DNA of 64,000 nt from a virus. Of this stretch, positions 1 to 8,333 are shown piece by piece. The notes below the pieces were generated by a model. It ran no database searches. It saw only the letters and a program-made list of their open reading frames with translations, and was not told the origin of the DNA. Position 1 is the stretch's first letter, and each line of letters opens with the position of its first letter. The position numbers and the translations under genes were made by a program. The stretch lies in the IMG/VR virus record IMGVR_UViG_3300001782_000005, positions 62,001 to 126,000 of that record; one strand, written 5' to 3'.

Positions 1-418
1 ATCCATTATAACTATTTGCAACAATAAGGTTAGGGTAGATGTCTCCCACCTGGGGATAATTTGTAACATTTTGTATTAGAATCTCCCCGAGCATCATCGT
101 ATACTGATAATTCATAAATACATGCTCTGTAAATATTGGAGATCCAACTTCAGAAACTGATTCTCTAATTGACGAAAGAACAATCTCATTACCAACGAAT
201 TGATATCCGTCAGAAACATAACCGGCATAGTCCCATTGCCCTGCTTCTTGATTCTCACGAGTAGGCGGACGTGTGAAAATTGCGAGCAGGGGTACTTGAA
301 CCTCAGTATTTGTTTTCAACTGCTGATACATTACTTCACTATACCTATCTGAATACTGATACACGCCTGTACTATGGACAGTTAATCCCATGTCCAACGC
401 ACGATCTAAAAATGCCAA
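1..418 (-). CDS. DUF932-like protein, partial (C-terminus beyond window)
   Basis: The frame is open from a TTG codon at 416-418 to the left edge, giving about 139 N-terminal residues. The TTG start is chosen because a full AGGAGGT site sits six bases upstream; the first ATG in frame is ten codons later and lacks a site. The visible part ends with a segment reading NLIVANSYNG, which resembles the NSxxG stretch of the DUF932 phage/plasmid family (established family, unknown biochemical role). The family call is an inference from pattern memory. The remainder of the gene lies outside the window. Confidence 0.6.
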   Translation of the reverse strand, partial: MAFLDRALDMGLTVHSTGVYQYSDRYSEVMYQQLKTNTEVQVPLLAIFTRPPTRENQEAGQWDYAGYVSDGYQFVGNEIVLSSIRESVSEVGSPIFTEHVFMNYQYTMMLGEILIQNVTNYPQVGDIYPNLIVANSYNG

Positions 419-498
419 ATTTTACCTCCTATAGTAATAGTTATTGTTGTAATACTACAACTAGAACAAATATTTAACCAAAGTATCTAGAGGGTAGA

Positions 499-523
499 GA
501 GGAGGCACATCTTTTACCTCCTC
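499..523. other. short GAGGAGG/CCTCCTC hairpin after gene 532..1068
   Basis: A perfect 7-bp inverted repeat with an 11-base loop lies just downstream of the stop of the neighbouring minus-strand gene. On the minus strand it is not followed by a U-run, so it is not a standard intrinsic terminator. It could be a processing or pausing element. Confidence 0.3.
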
Positions 524-531
524 TTTATTTT

Positions 532-1068
532 CTATGTTAGTAAATTTTCAGTCCGTAGGGTAGTTATCAAATTATTAACATAAGATTGCATATCTTGGGG
601 CCTCAATTGCTTCACAAACTCAACATCTTTTATTATTTTCATTCTGATAGCTCCGTTGCTACCAAATATAGCTTCATTCTCCCTAAATATTCTATATTCA
701 TATTTCTTCTGTCTATCCCTCATTTTATTCTGGATATCCTCCAGTTTAGATGGGTCCGCCGCTCGACTATGTCGGATACCAACCGTTCTATAACCCTCTC
801 CTCTATCAATTGCGTAACCTTCCATTCTAAGTTTACGGAGGGTAACACTACAACAATACTCAACCTGACGAAGAAAATAGTCTTTCTGGTCTTGCCGGTT
901 AAAGAAAGACGGAAGACCCCTCTCAACGCCATTTTGCCATAGTGCTTCACCAACCTGCACTGGAAAAGTTGGAGGTGGAACTATAGTTAGATCGTGATTA
1001 CTACTTTCTAACCAGTTCCTGACATAGCTATCTACTACAGTTTGCAATGGATCTTCAAAAGGGTTCAT
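532..1068 (-). CDS. hypothetical protein, 178 aa
   Basis: No family is recognised. The ATG at 1068 is preferred over an upstream TTG because an AAGGAGAG site lies seven bases before it. The protein begins MNPFEDP, is charged and predicted soluble, and shows neither a membrane segment nor a signal peptide. It stands between the DUF932-like gene and the ParB-like gene with short gaps, so it is probably cotranscribed with both. No function can be assigned. Confidence 0.7.
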   Translation of the reverse strand: MNPFEDPLQTVVDSYVRNWLESSNHDLTIVPPPTFPVQVGEALWQNGVERGLPSFFNRQDQKDYFLRQVEYCCSVTLRKLRMEGYAIDRGEGYRTVGIRHSRAADPSKLEDIQNKMRDRQKKYEYRIFRENEAIFGSNGAIRMKIIKDVEFVKQLRPQDMQSYVNNLITTLRTENLLT

Positions 1069-1143
1069 ATTTTCTCTCCTTCTCAATGATTTCTAAAAAA
1101 TCAGAAAAACAAAACCTAGTAAATTTCAATTTCTTTTAGGATC

Positions 1144-2547
1144 TCACCTCCCCTCTTCTCTCACCAGACCTACATTTTCCATAAGTTCACTTATTTCACT
1201 ATAAAGTTGACGGTTTGATGTATGTAACAAAGTTAGACGGTGAGTAAAATACATTAGTGAACCAGAAGGAAGTTTCTCTATAATATCTCGATGTCTCCCT
1301 ATTCTGGTTTTACACTTATCTATAGCATTAGTTATAGACTCTAAATCTTTATCAATTATTTTGTGAGTATGTTGACGGCGAGAACATGAAGTACAAAGTT
1401 TTTCTCTAAAATCCACTATTGGTTGTGATTTACAATCTATACATATACAACTCGCACAATATGGAGAATCTGCTCCTTTTGGATTTCTCTTACAGTTTAT
1501 ACAAGCACAACCGCCACATATAATATTTTCTTGTGCAACTCGTGATGTATTACAAACTGGACATAGAAAAATCTCAACCACTTCCTCTTCTCTTCTCTCA
1601 GCCTCTGCTTCTTGTTCAGTTACCTGCTCCTCAGAAGTTTCAATTACTTCTTCACTTACCTCTTCACCCTCACTCTTATCTTCCTCTTCAGTATCTTCAT
1701 CCTGCTCAACAATCGCTTGTTCATCTTCTACAACCTGTGTCATATCTTGAGTTTGTGATATATCATGATCTGTAGATTCTTTATCTCTAATAGTCTCTAC
1801 ATATTGTAGAAGAATTATATCACGAAAGGAACTATACTCCATCGTTGGAACTTTTTCCCTAATTAAATAACTAATCAGGTCTTCTAAAACTCCAGAAGGA
1901 ACATTAAGAGAGTCTACTGCATTTATAAAATACTCAATATGACTCATTGTTGGAAGTCTAGACAGAGTCTTTATATCAAAACCTTCCTCTTCCCGCCTAA
2001 TCCCTTTTATGAGACTCTGAACTATTCTTTTAGGCATTGAGGTACCAGTAAATCTGTGAAGAAAATCGGCAGTCGGTGCTCCACTATTTTGCATAAGAGT
2101 GAAAGTATGTTCTTGTCTTCCTTCTGGTAACATTTTATAGAATTTCTCAAAATTTGGATCGTGCTTATCTGACCACTGCTTTATAACTCCCTTTAGATGG
2201 TAGTAAGCAATTTTTATAGACTCGATAACTACTTTGATATTCTGTTGCCAACCTGCCATATTTTCTCTAATCATTCTCTCCACCATAAGATTGTCATTTA
2301 TCTCTTCAACCGTAATTTCTACTTCACTATCTCCATCCAGCTCTCTAAGAGCTTGTAATCTATGGTGTCCAAAACAGATTTCGTATTTTCCATCTTCTAC
2401 TTTGCTGGGTCTAGCAATTATATAGTTATCCCAGAATTTATCATCAATAAAATTCTCTTTCAACTGTTCCACCTTTTCCCTATCTATGGGATAATCATCA
2501 AAATTTCTAAAAGGGTTAGGTAGCAAATCATTGACTCTAACTCGCAT
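1144..2547 (-). CDS. ParB/Srx-like N-domain protein with acidic linker and Cys-rich zinc C-terminus
   Basis: Residues about 8-75 match the ParB/sulfiredoxin N-terminal fold: NPFRNF at 11-16, FWDN at 38-41 and the GHHR box at 60-63, the position of the nucleotide-binding GxxR motif in ParB-like CTPases. A long helical region follows, then a very acidic linker (about residues 275-325, runs of E and D), then a cluster of CxxC pairs between residues 329 and 388 that should bind two or more zinc ions. No clear HTH was seen. ParB-fold proteins in phages act in partition, transcription control or as nucleases. The zinc tail is unlike chromosomal ParB. Its DNA target is unknown; the repeat array at 13.5 kb is one speculative candidate. 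Confidence 0.75.
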   Translation of the reverse strand: MRVRVNDLLPNPFRNFDDYPIDREKVEQLKENFIDDKFWDNYIIARPSKVEDGKYEICFGHHRLQALRELDGDSEVEITVEEINDNLMVERMIRENMAGWQQNIKVVIESIKIAYYHLKGVIKQWSDKHDPNFEKFYKMLPEGRQEHTFTLMQNSGAPTADFLHRFTGTSMPKRIVQSLIKGIRREEEGFDIKTLSRLPTMSHIEYFINAVDSLNVPSGVLEDLISYLIREKVPTMEYSSFRDIILLQYVETIRDKESTDHDISQTQDMTQVVEDEQAIVEQDEDTEEEDKSEGEEVSEEVIETSEEQVTEQEAEAERREEEVVEIFLCPVCNTSRVAQENIICGGCACINCKRNPKGADSPYCASCICIDCKSQPIVDFREKLCTSCSRRQHTHKIIDKDLESITNAIDKCKTRIGRHRDIIEKLPSGSLMYFTHRLTLLHTSNRQLYSEISELMENVGLVREEGR

Positions 2548-2572
2548 TTGATCCTCCTTCTTTTATTAGATA

Positions 2573-3217
2573 TTAGTCAACCCTCCTAGCAAAAAATCTC
2601 ATGTATACCTCCCGCCCATCAAACCGGAACATGGGCTCTATACCTTCAACCTTAAATCTTTTCTCTTTCTCAAAATAATATTTAGCTCTATCGGGTGTCC
2701 AGATACTAGCGTGAGAATCTGGTGGTTCATTCAATAACTCAGTGGTTACTAATATATCGTGAGCTTCCCAGTCCTCCTTACTAACCATGGGTTCATTTAA
2801 GATCATACCTGCGAGACGCTCATAATTGGGGACGATACAATCAATATAACCACCAATCTTAAGAACACCCGAGAGAAGGTAAATGAAATAATCCATTTTA
2901 GCTCTTGGTACATGCTCAAGAAACCGATAAATTGAGATATGATCAAATCGTTGTGAGAAACTTTCAAGAAATTTCCATATATTAATTTTACAAGGGATTA
3001 CGTCACTTCTTCCCTCAGTAATTGACCAACTCGAAAACTCCTCCTCAATAATCTTCATACTATCAACGCCATGAGAGTACATTAAATCTACATTAATAAG
3101 GTGATATGGATCAAATTCTTCCAGATTCAAAGGCGGGAACCTTCCAGCAGCTATATTCAAAATCGCTGCTCTTTTCTTTACGGTCTCCTTGGTGGACGTT
3201 GATCGCTCATCACACAT
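2573..3217 (-). CDS. SAM-dependent methyltransferase-like protein
   Basis: The N-terminal third carries ILNIAAGRFPP (about residues 19-29), which fits the glycine-rich SAM loop of class I methyltransferases. INVDLMYS follows as the acidic strand-2 end, and a YRFLEHVPR segment sits where motif IV is expected. GGYIDCIVPNY fits strand 5. The loop is less glycine-rich than usual, so catalysis is not certain. ATG 3217 has an AGGGAG site. The start overlaps the end of the upstream gene by 40 bases. The target is unknown. Confidence 0.6.
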   Translation of the reverse strand: MCDERSTSTKETVKKRAAILNIAAGRFPPLNLEEFDPYHLINVDLMYSHGVDSMKIIEEEFSSWSITEGRSDVIPCKINIWKFLESFSQRFDHISIYRFLEHVPRAKMDYFIYLLSGVLKIGGYIDCIVPNYERLAGMILNEPMVSKEDWEAHDILVTTELLNEPPDSHASIWTPDRAKYYFEKEKRFKVEGIEPMFRFDGREVYMRFFARRVD

Positions 3218-3432
3218 TGATATTCTCCCTTTACTTTATTATAGAAGCACTCAGTACAATAATGTGGAGTACCCCTAAAATCAAAGCACACTTTTAAACC
3301 TTTGCCTTTAATCTTCTCATAATTCTTTCTATCTCTAGGGACCATTAATTCTAACATCTCCTTTTCATCTGCCCCATTCATAAGGCAGTTATACATTGCC
3401 CATACTGATATTTCATGTTTCTCTATCCACAA
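3178..3432 (-). CDS. small protein of the WA-x3-C helical family, 84 aa
   Basis: The start is a TTG at 3430-3432 with a GAGGAGG site nine bases upstream. An N-terminal segment ISVWAMYNCL is followed by EMLELM. This matches the motif shared with the two genes at 3721..4110 and 4073..4381 (I-x2-W-A-x3-C, then E-x2-E/D-L). A CxxC pair lies near the C-terminus. Its last 40 bases overlap the methyltransferase-like gene. Function is unknown. Confidence 0.6.
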   Translation of the reverse strand: MWIEKHEISVWAMYNCLMNGADEKEMLELMVPRDRKNYEKIKGKGLKVCFDFRGTPHYCTECFYNKVKGEYQCVMSDQRPPRRP

Positions 3433-3730
3433 CTTCTGACCTCCTCTTTCTCCGTTTCAAGTAATCATATACTCTCCACCACCGTGGGTCTTTATTCATC
3501 TTCATTCTAACAAAAGGTAGATCTCTGACTTCTGTACAATACTCACATGCTATCTTAGGACTCTCTATGTAACATGATAGGTATTGATATCTATGAGTGT
3601 CAGGGTACAGTTTTTCCATGCTTGAGCAGAAATTTAATATTAGCTCTTCATCTACTCGACCCGCCCTACACTCACTATATATATGTCGAAATGTTTCGTC
3701 TGGATCAATCCAGGTTGGACTTAAGAACAT
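3413..3730 (-). CDS. hypothetical protein, 105 aa
   Basis: This gene overlaps its neighbours at both ends, by 20 bases downstream and 10 bases upstream. It is rich in aromatic and charged residues, has a CEYC pair mid-protein (CxxC), and ends in a basic tail (KRRKRR). The short segment IACEYCTEV...MNKDPRWWRVYDYLK resembles the helical units of the neighbouring proteins, so it may be a diverged member of the same family. GGAGG lies 13 bases before the ATG, which is a long spacing. Confidence 0.6.
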   Translation of the reverse strand: MFLSPTWIDPDETFRHIYSECRAGRVDEELILNFCSSMEKLYPDTHRYQYLSCYIESPKIACEYCTEVRDLPFVRMKMNKDPRWWRVYDYLKRRKRRSEVVDRET

Positions 3731-4110
3731 GAGTTGTAGTAACCTCCATAATAATACTTTGTACCGGAATCAGAGCTATCAGTCATATAACGCGGAGACC
3801 ATCTAGCATATAAAAGTAAAACTGCGTAAACTTCTCTCCACTCATTTGATTTAAGAAGACGGTCAGGGAGTTGCTCAAGTATCTTCAAGTATGGTCCTGC
3901 CCACACTGGGTCAGTAATCCTAATGGCAACTTCAGGTCTATTTGCAACATTCTTACAGTACAAATATGCCCAATGAGGGTCAGTTATTAAATCCCTCATC
4001 TCTGGAGTATCTTCTCCATCTACACAACGCTGGAAGGCCCATTGAGAGATTTTCTTTGGTGTTAACCATAGTCTATCTTTTATTATACTTTGCTTGAGAG
4101 AGGTACGCAT
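3721..4110 (-). CDS. WA-x3-C helical repeat protein, 129 aa
   Basis: ATG 4110 follows GGAGGCGATTA and is preferred over an upstream in-frame start at 4203 that would run far into the next gene. The motif ISQWAFQRCV...MRDLIT is followed by two degenerate helical units (HWAYLYCKNV and VWAGPYLKIL). This pattern of short W/Y-A-x-Y repeats is typical of the small alpha-helical repeat proteins found in large phages. It overlaps the next gene by 38 bases. Function is unknown. Confidence 0.6.
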   Translation of the reverse strand: MRTSLKQSIIKDRLWLTPKKISQWAFQRCVDGEDTPEMRDLITDPHWAYLYCKNVANRPEVAIRITDPVWAGPYLKILEQLPDRLLKSNEWREVYAVLLLYARWSPRYMTDSSDSGTKYYYGGYYNSCS

Positions 4111-4381
4111 TAATCGCCTCCTCGCTTGCTTCTCTTTTAGCTTTTTCCAAAAATGCATCAAACTCAGCCGCCCTTTGTTCCATCCTTTTACTAACCTGAA
4201 CATTTGTTTTTCTCTCTTTTAAGTATTTCCAACAGGCAAACTGTGTAGTAATTAATTCCCTTACTTCATTATCATCTTTAACATTTACACAATACCAAGC
4301 TGCCCAGTGAGCTATTGTATCTTCACTCATCCAATTAGCTTGATTTGTTTCTGTAAAGTACCTCCGTCTCAAATCGTTCAT
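4073..4381 (-). CDS. WA-x3-C helical family protein, 102 aa
   Basis: ATG 4381 has a GAGGAG site. The segment IAHWAAWYCVNV...VRELIT aligns with the same motif in the genes at 3721..4110 and 3178..3432, so this is one of three tandem paralogues. The C-terminal half is basic and helical. It overlaps the larger upstream gene by 47 bases. No known function. Confidence 0.6.
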   Translation of the reverse strand: MNDLRRRYFTETNQANWMSEDTIAHWAAWYCVNVKDDNEVRELITTQFACWKYLKERKTNVQVSKRMEQRAAEFDAFLEKAKREASEEAINAYLSQAKYNKR

Positions 4382-5120
4382 GATGCTCCTCTGTAAACTC
4401 AACTATTACTGATTCAATAAATGGCCATATATAATGATCAAAATATCTTATCCTATCTATGTCTGTTGTATCAAGTAATTTCGTTGTAGATTTTGATATT
4501 TCAACTTCTCCATATCTTTTAAGAAAAACATTAAATTTGTCATCTGAAGACGGTATGCAAAACAATAATGGATTTCTTGATTCCATTATCTCATCGTATA
4601 TCATACGCATCTTCTCAAAAAGAAATTCTGACTTTGGATTTGTCAATTGCTTTGCTAGGAGTTTATAAACACGATCCATCTCTGGATATCGGTAAGGTAC
4701 TCCTTTAATTGCTAACTCTTCTTTTGCCATACTATAAGCAATATATTTCTTTCTATCAAAAGACAATAAGATAAAATCATATATTACTCTTTGTGGCAAA
4801 GGAATATAATTTTTTGTCTTTCTTAGAGATTGAGTGGTTATAAAACCGTCATACTGACGGACGATAATGTTTTCCTCAGAGATTTCATTCAGGAGTATGT
4901 ATTCATCAATTGTTGAGGTAGTAATATCTCGCAGAAACGTTCCTAACTCTTTATTATCTCTGATCCATAACCCAATTTGTATGTTCCTCTGCTCCTTATC
5001 CTCTAAATCCAATTTTGATAAATCAAAACCGAATCTTTCGAGGATGGTATAATGGCATGCAGAAATATCATGGAGAAAAACATTTTTGATGTAGAGTTTA
5101 CACTCTTGATTTATAACCAC
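4335..5120 (-). CDS. hypothetical protein, 261 aa
   Basis: No domain is recognised. The start is a GTG at 5118-5120 inside the end of the upstream gene (10-base overlap), and no alternative ATG occurs for over 100 codons. The ribosome binding site is weak, so translation is probably coupled to the upstream gene. The protein is charged and predicted soluble. It ends inside the WA-family gene. Confidence 0.65.
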   Translation of the reverse strand: MVINQECKLYIKNVFLHDISACHYTILERFGFDLSKLDLEDKEQRNIQIGLWIRDNKELGTFLRDITTSTIDEYILLNEISEENIIVRQYDGFITTQSLRKTKNYIPLPQRVIYDFILLSFDRKKYIAYSMAKEELAIKGVPYRYPEMDRVYKLLAKQLTNPKSEFLFEKMRMIYDEIMESRNPLLFCIPSSDDKFNVFLKRYGEVEISKSTTKLLDTTDIDRIRYFDHYIWPFIESVIVEFTEEHHERFETEVLYRNKSS

Positions 5121-5350
5121 TTTACAATCTCATTTTTAATTTTGTTCCACACATAGGATGTTTGTATCCCGCTTTCTAGGTGAGTAAATACAAACTGAAT
5201 TTCCCCTTTTTCAGAAACACTAGGCATATATTTATTTCTTTCACAAAATTCTTTTGAACCCCTTACTAATTCTTCTTCGCAAGCTTCTGAGCAATTTGCT
5301 CTTACGAGGCAACCCTCGCATTTGCTCGCTGCTGATACTACTGTCGTCAT
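5111..5350 (-). CDS. small CX2CX5CX3C protein, 79 aa
   Basis: It carries the motif CEGCLVRANCSEAC at residues 11-24 (C-x2-C-x5-C-x3-C). The same spacing occurs in five other small proteins of this window (5241..5609, 6309..6527, 6500..6688, 17632..17910, 34382..34678). Four cysteines suggest a bound zinc or iron-sulfur centre. ATG 5350 has an AAGGGAC site. Its first 110 bases overlap the end of the upstream gene in another frame, and both readings look genuine. Confidence 0.65.
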   Translation of the reverse strand: MTTVVSAASKCEGCLVRANCSEACEEELVRGSKEFCERNKYMPSVSEKGEIQFVFTHLESGIQTSYVWNKIKNEIVKWL

Positions 5351-5609
5351 CTATGTCCCTTCTTATTTTCGTTGATGAACCACATCCATACGATACTGTT
5401 GATGTGGCTGTAGTTCCGGTTGGGAAAATTCTAAAGAATTCTCGCAGTTCCTGAAATGTGTCAAAACCATGAAATATTCTCAACCAATCTACCTTGGCAG
5501 CGCAATATATATGACAAATCTCCCTTAGCAAACACCAATTACATGGACTAGCTTCCCACAACTCATCCATAGTTATACTTGGTTGTTTATCTGTCATTAC
5601 TAAACCCAT
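5241..5609 (-). CDS. CX2CX5CX3C protein with basic C-terminal tail, 122 aa
   Basis: ATG 5609 is chosen (GGAAGG nine bases upstream). The motif CNWCLLREICHIYC lies near residues 24-37, again C-x2-C-x5-C-x3-C. The last 37 residues are Ser/Arg/Lys-rich and are encoded by the stretch that also encodes the start of the downstream Cys-motif gene in another frame. That tail may be a read-through extension. Function is unknown. Confidence 0.6.
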   Translation of the reverse strand: MGLVMTDKQPSITMDELWEASPCNWCLLREICHIYCAAKVDWLRIFHGFDTFQELREFFRIFPTGTTATSTVSYGCGSSTKIRRDIDDDSSISSEQMRGLPRKSKLLRSLRRRISKGFKRIL

Positions 5610-5610
5610 A

Positions 5611-5862
5611 TTACCATCCCTTCCAAAAGAATACGAAGGCAACTATTGTCAAGAAAAACTGGCATAGGAGTTCCCACACATAAACTCCATTTCTTATAAA
5701 TGCACAATATCCAAACCACCCACCCCAGGTAAGTAATATAATAGCACCCCATATATTCATATATAAATCTCGTCTAACATTATATTTATCATCCCTTACC
5801 CAAGAAGCCCATAGTCTCAGATATCTCCATGATCCTCTCAAGCGAGATTGGTTTATACTCAT
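5611..5862 (-). CDS. small membrane protein, 83 aa
   Basis: Two hydrophobic segments (around IWGAIILLTWGGWFGYC and LLCQFFLTIVAFVFFW) make this a likely two-span membrane protein. The start is placed at the ATG before SINQSR (GGAG nine bases upstream). A later ATG before NIWGAI would leave only the membrane part. Its 5' end overlaps the phosphoesterase gene by 74 bases. No family is recognised. Confidence 0.55.
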   Translation of the reverse strand: MSINQSRLRGSWRYLRLWASWVRDDKYNVRRDLYMNIWGAIILLTWGGWFGYCAFIRNGVYVWELLCQFFLTIVAFVFFWKGW

Positions 5863-6316
5863 GGACATCAACTCCTACGTTCAATATATTTCTTGTAGTT
5901 AAATAATCATCATGTACATGACCACATAAATATAATCTACTTCTATTCTCTTTTGCTCTCCTTGGATCATGTACGAGAGTGGCCTCAAAATCCCCATGTT
6001 TATAATCCAGAAGAGTGTGAACAGAGTGAAAACCCATCTTCTCATAGACAAAGGGTTTGAGATCATCATGGTTACCAAGGATGAGAATTTTCCTTCCATT
6101 TAATCTATCAACAATACCTTGAATGTAACCTCTGTGACGTGCAGTTTTTAAGGTAAGATCTCCAACTATGTGAACTGTATCACTATCAGTAATTATGGAA
6201 TTATAAATCTTAATTAAACCACTATCCATGTGAGTTGCATTTCTCCATGGACGCTTACAATATATTAAGATCATCTCGTTACCAAAATGAGGGTCTGCAT
6301 AAAAATAATCAGTCAT
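5789..6316 (-). CDS. calcineurin-like metallophosphoesterase
   Basis: All family motifs are visible in order: DPH (D8, H10), GD at 52-53, GNHD at 81-84, a His near 116 and GHVH at 132-135. Together they bind two metal ions. At 175 residues it has the length of compact YfcE-type phosphodiesterases seen in bacteria and phages. Substrates in such small enzymes range from cyclic nucleotides to RNA ends and cannot be read from sequence. It overlaps both neighbours by a few codons. Confidence 0.9.
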   Translation of the reverse strand: MTDYFYADPHFGNEMILIYCKRPWRNATHMDSGLIKIYNSIITDSDTVHIVGDLTLKTARHRGYIQGIVDRLNGRKILILGNHDDLKPFVYEKMGFHSVHTLLDYKHGDFEATLVHDPRRAKENRSRLYLCGHVHDDYLTTRNILNVGVDVHEYKPISLERIMEISETMGFLGKG

Positions 6317-6527
6317 TAATTCCTTCCCTGTTCTTCCAGAACTTTACAAGCATTTCACCCCGTGTTTCTAACTTCTCAAACTCTTCAAGGTGCTTCTTAG
6401 TTATACCAGGAATTGCCAAAAGATTTGCTCTAGTCTTTGCTGATAGGTAATTATAAAACTCTATTAACTCAATACAACAATTTGAACAGTTTGAATTAAT
6501 CAGACAAGTTTTGCAAGGGTCTTCCAT
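6309..6527 (-). CDS. small CX2CX5CX3C protein, 72 aa
   Basis: The protein opens MEDPC and has cysteines at 5, 8, 14 and 18 (plus C17), so it is the clearest member of the recurrent C-x2-C-x5-C-x3-C family. The rest is helical and charged. It overlaps the next, paralogous gene by 28 bases. A bound metal is likely; role unknown. Confidence 0.65.
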   Translation of the reverse strand: MEDPCKTCLINSNCSNCCIELIEFYNYLSAKTRANLLAIPGITKKHLEEFEKLETRGEMLVKFWKNREGIND

Positions 6528-6688
6528 TGTCTACCCTCTCTTATTGCTGCTTCCATCTCTTTTATTATTGGCCTTATATCATCTTTTAACATCTCATCTA
6601 CTATTGGACAAAGTTTAGAGCATGTCACAGATATTAAGCAGGTTCTACATGGAACGTATCTTTCTTTCAAAATAGCTTCAATTATCAT
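6500..6688 (-). CDS. small CX2CX5CX3C protein, 62 aa
   Basis: The motif PCRTCLISVTCSKLC sits at about residues 13-27, followed by a charged helix. It is adjacent to, and probably a duplicate of, the gene at 6309..6527. It overlaps the upstream gene by four bases (ATGA). Function is unknown. Confidence 0.65.
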   Translation of the reverse strand: MIIEAILKERYVPCRTCLISVTCSKLCPIVDEMLKDDIRPIIKEMEAAIREGRQWKTLAKLV

Positions 6689-7218
6689 ACCATCTTCTCT
6701 CTTGCTGTAATAATTAACTTGGACATTTTTTCATCACCTTGACAATGCCACCCTCCTTGCTCGTCTTCATATACAGTAACTTTTTTGAATGGCAAACCTT
6801 GCAATTTCTCCTCAAATTCTTGTTTCACATGATCTGGGCAAATACAACTATTGACATCTCCTTCTGAGTATGTCCATGCCATTTCAATATAGTGTGCAAC
6901 TTTTAGAAGATCATGACGTTTCGGTCGTCCATTCCATATACGAATTGCATATTTGAGAACATTCCAAATAGAAATATGAGGAGGAGTGAAATGCATCAAA
7001 TCAACGGTTTGCCCTGATCCATATTTGCCAGTTGTAAACGAACCAATATAATCATGCATCACTTGTGCAAATTTATCCCAATTACCTACACGATCAACTC
7101 CACTCACTTTAATCCTCCTAACTAAAAAAATGGGGCGTTCCCCTAGTTGGACATCCTGCCAAACTAGTTCCAATGGGAACGCCCCGCTTCCATAGAAAGG
7201 GTTGAGTGAGATATTCAT
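6685..7218 (-). CDS. hypothetical protein, 177 aa
   Basis: No family is recognised. The ATG at 7218 has no strong ribosome binding site; a GAAG lies about 11 bases upstream. The protein is soluble, with a CIC pair and a C-terminal WHCQ segment, too few ligands to claim a metal site. The 175-base gap upstream suggests it may start a transcription unit. Confidence 0.6.
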   Translation of the reverse strand: MNISLNPFYGSGAFPLELVWQDVQLGERPIFLVRRIKVSGVDRVGNWDKFAQVMHDYIGSFTTGKYGSGQTVDLMHFTPPHISIWNVLKYAIRIWNGRPKRHDLLKVAHYIEMAWTYSEGDVNSCICPDHVKQEFEEKLQGLPFKKVTVYEDEQGGWHCQGDEKMSKLIITAREKMV

Positions 7219-7393
7219 GCAGCTACTTCAGTTTTGTCTTCACCCATTAATTCAAATAAGGCAGATCTCTATTTGTGTATACGCGCCTAATCTTTTCTTA
7301 CCACAAATAGAAACTTTTTCTCACCCGACCCCTAGTTCAAAGAACATCGACGATATATTTTTAACGTGTTGCGTCGATCAACACGGCCGTAGC
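7219..7393. other. 175-base intergenic region with CGTGTTG hairpin
   Basis: It contains an inverted repeat CGTGTTG/CAACACG around 7365-7385, close after the stop of the small gene at 7394..7558, followed by AT-rich sequence. A good U-run is absent, so it is only a possible terminator. No promoter can be asserted and nothing else was seen. Confidence 0.35.
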
Positions 7394-7558
7394 CTATCTG
7401 TATCTTGACAGCAACTCTTCTAAATCTTCTTGTGAGAGTGCTGCCAATTTTGTGAGGGTGATACTCAAGACCTCTTTCACTTGACCTATATTCACTGATT
7501 CTTTCTTCCCCTCTACTAAAGTTATTTCTTTTGCAAATTCGTTGAGATCAATTGTCAT
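7394..7558 (-). CDS. small acidic protein, 54 aa
   Basis: This is a short gene starting MTIDLNEFAKE and ending LLSRYR. Its ATG follows a GGAGGG site, and codon use and charge pattern match its neighbours. The stop of the 250-aa gene upstream is nine bases away. The protein is mostly helical with a Leu-rich C-terminal half (EDLEELL). No function is known. Confidence 0.65.
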   Translation of the reverse strand: MTIDLNEFAKEITLVEGKKESVNIGQVKEVLSITLTKLAALSQEDLEELLSRYR

Positions 7559-7567
7559 AATACCCTC

Positions 7568-8317
7568 CTATGCAAAGATACTTATTAAGACATTATCAAT
7601 CTGTAAAAGATGGGTAGTGTCTCGCATCTCTGCCTGTCTTTGTGTAAACCATACAAGAACATCTTGATTTGTAGTTACTCCTTCCCTAAATTTTTCGAAC
7701 TGTGGATAAAGTAATATTACAGCTTCAATATCAGCAGGTCTGGTCAACTTTTGGATAATACTAGTTGAGTCAACTTCAGGAATATTAATCCCCTTTCCTC
7801 TTTTCTTTAATTTAACCCTTGCGTAAGGAACTAATATTGTGCCTTCAATTTCGATACAGAAAACGATAACCAAACCAGTCCTTGTCCAATATGCTTTTAA
7901 AACTTTGTCCCCCTGACGATAAATGATCAGAAATCCGTTAGTAAGAACCATCATCGCATATCCAGGCAAATCTAGAACCTGATATATATGAGCATTCTTT
8001 ATCAGGTCAATTGCCCACTCACCAGTTTCACCATCTGGATCAAGGTATTTATAAATTAGAAACCTCTTTGGATTTACATCTTTAATAGAAACTTTTGTAT
8101 GACTAATACCAGGCAGGATTTTATGATTCACCTCAAACCAATCATAAAGACACATAGTTCTAATATTAAACTGATCACTTTGGGAAGGAGTTTGTTGTGG
8201 TGGAGTAACTTGAGGTCGAGTCGGTTGACTCTCTAAATCTAGAGATTGCTCCTCTGGCGTTTCAGTTTCGAAGCTCTCTAGCATACTAGTTAAGTCCCCT
8301 CTCTCTTCTTCACCCAT
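7568..8317 (-). CDS. hypothetical protein with disordered N-terminus, 249 aa
   Basis: ATG 8317 (GGAG eight bases upstream) is preferred over a start 12 codons earlier. Residues about 15-60 are rich in E, T, P and Q and probably disordered. The remainder looks like a mixed alpha/beta domain with a run of hydrophobic strands. No family is recognised. Confidence 0.65.
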   Translation of the reverse strand: MGEEERGDLTSMLESFETETPEEQSLDLESQPTRPQVTPPQQTPSQSDQFNIRTMCLYDWFEVNHKILPGISHTKVSIKDVNPKRFLIYKYLDPDGETGEWAIDLIKNAHIYQVLDLPGYAMMVLTNGFLIIYRQGDKVLKAYWTRTGLVIVFCIEIEGTILVPYARVKLKKRGKGINIPEVDSTSIIQKLTRPADIEAVILLYPQFEKFREGVTTNQDVLVWFTQRQAEMRDTTHLLQIDNVLISIFA

Positions 8318-8333
8318 CCTTGACTCCTTTCGA

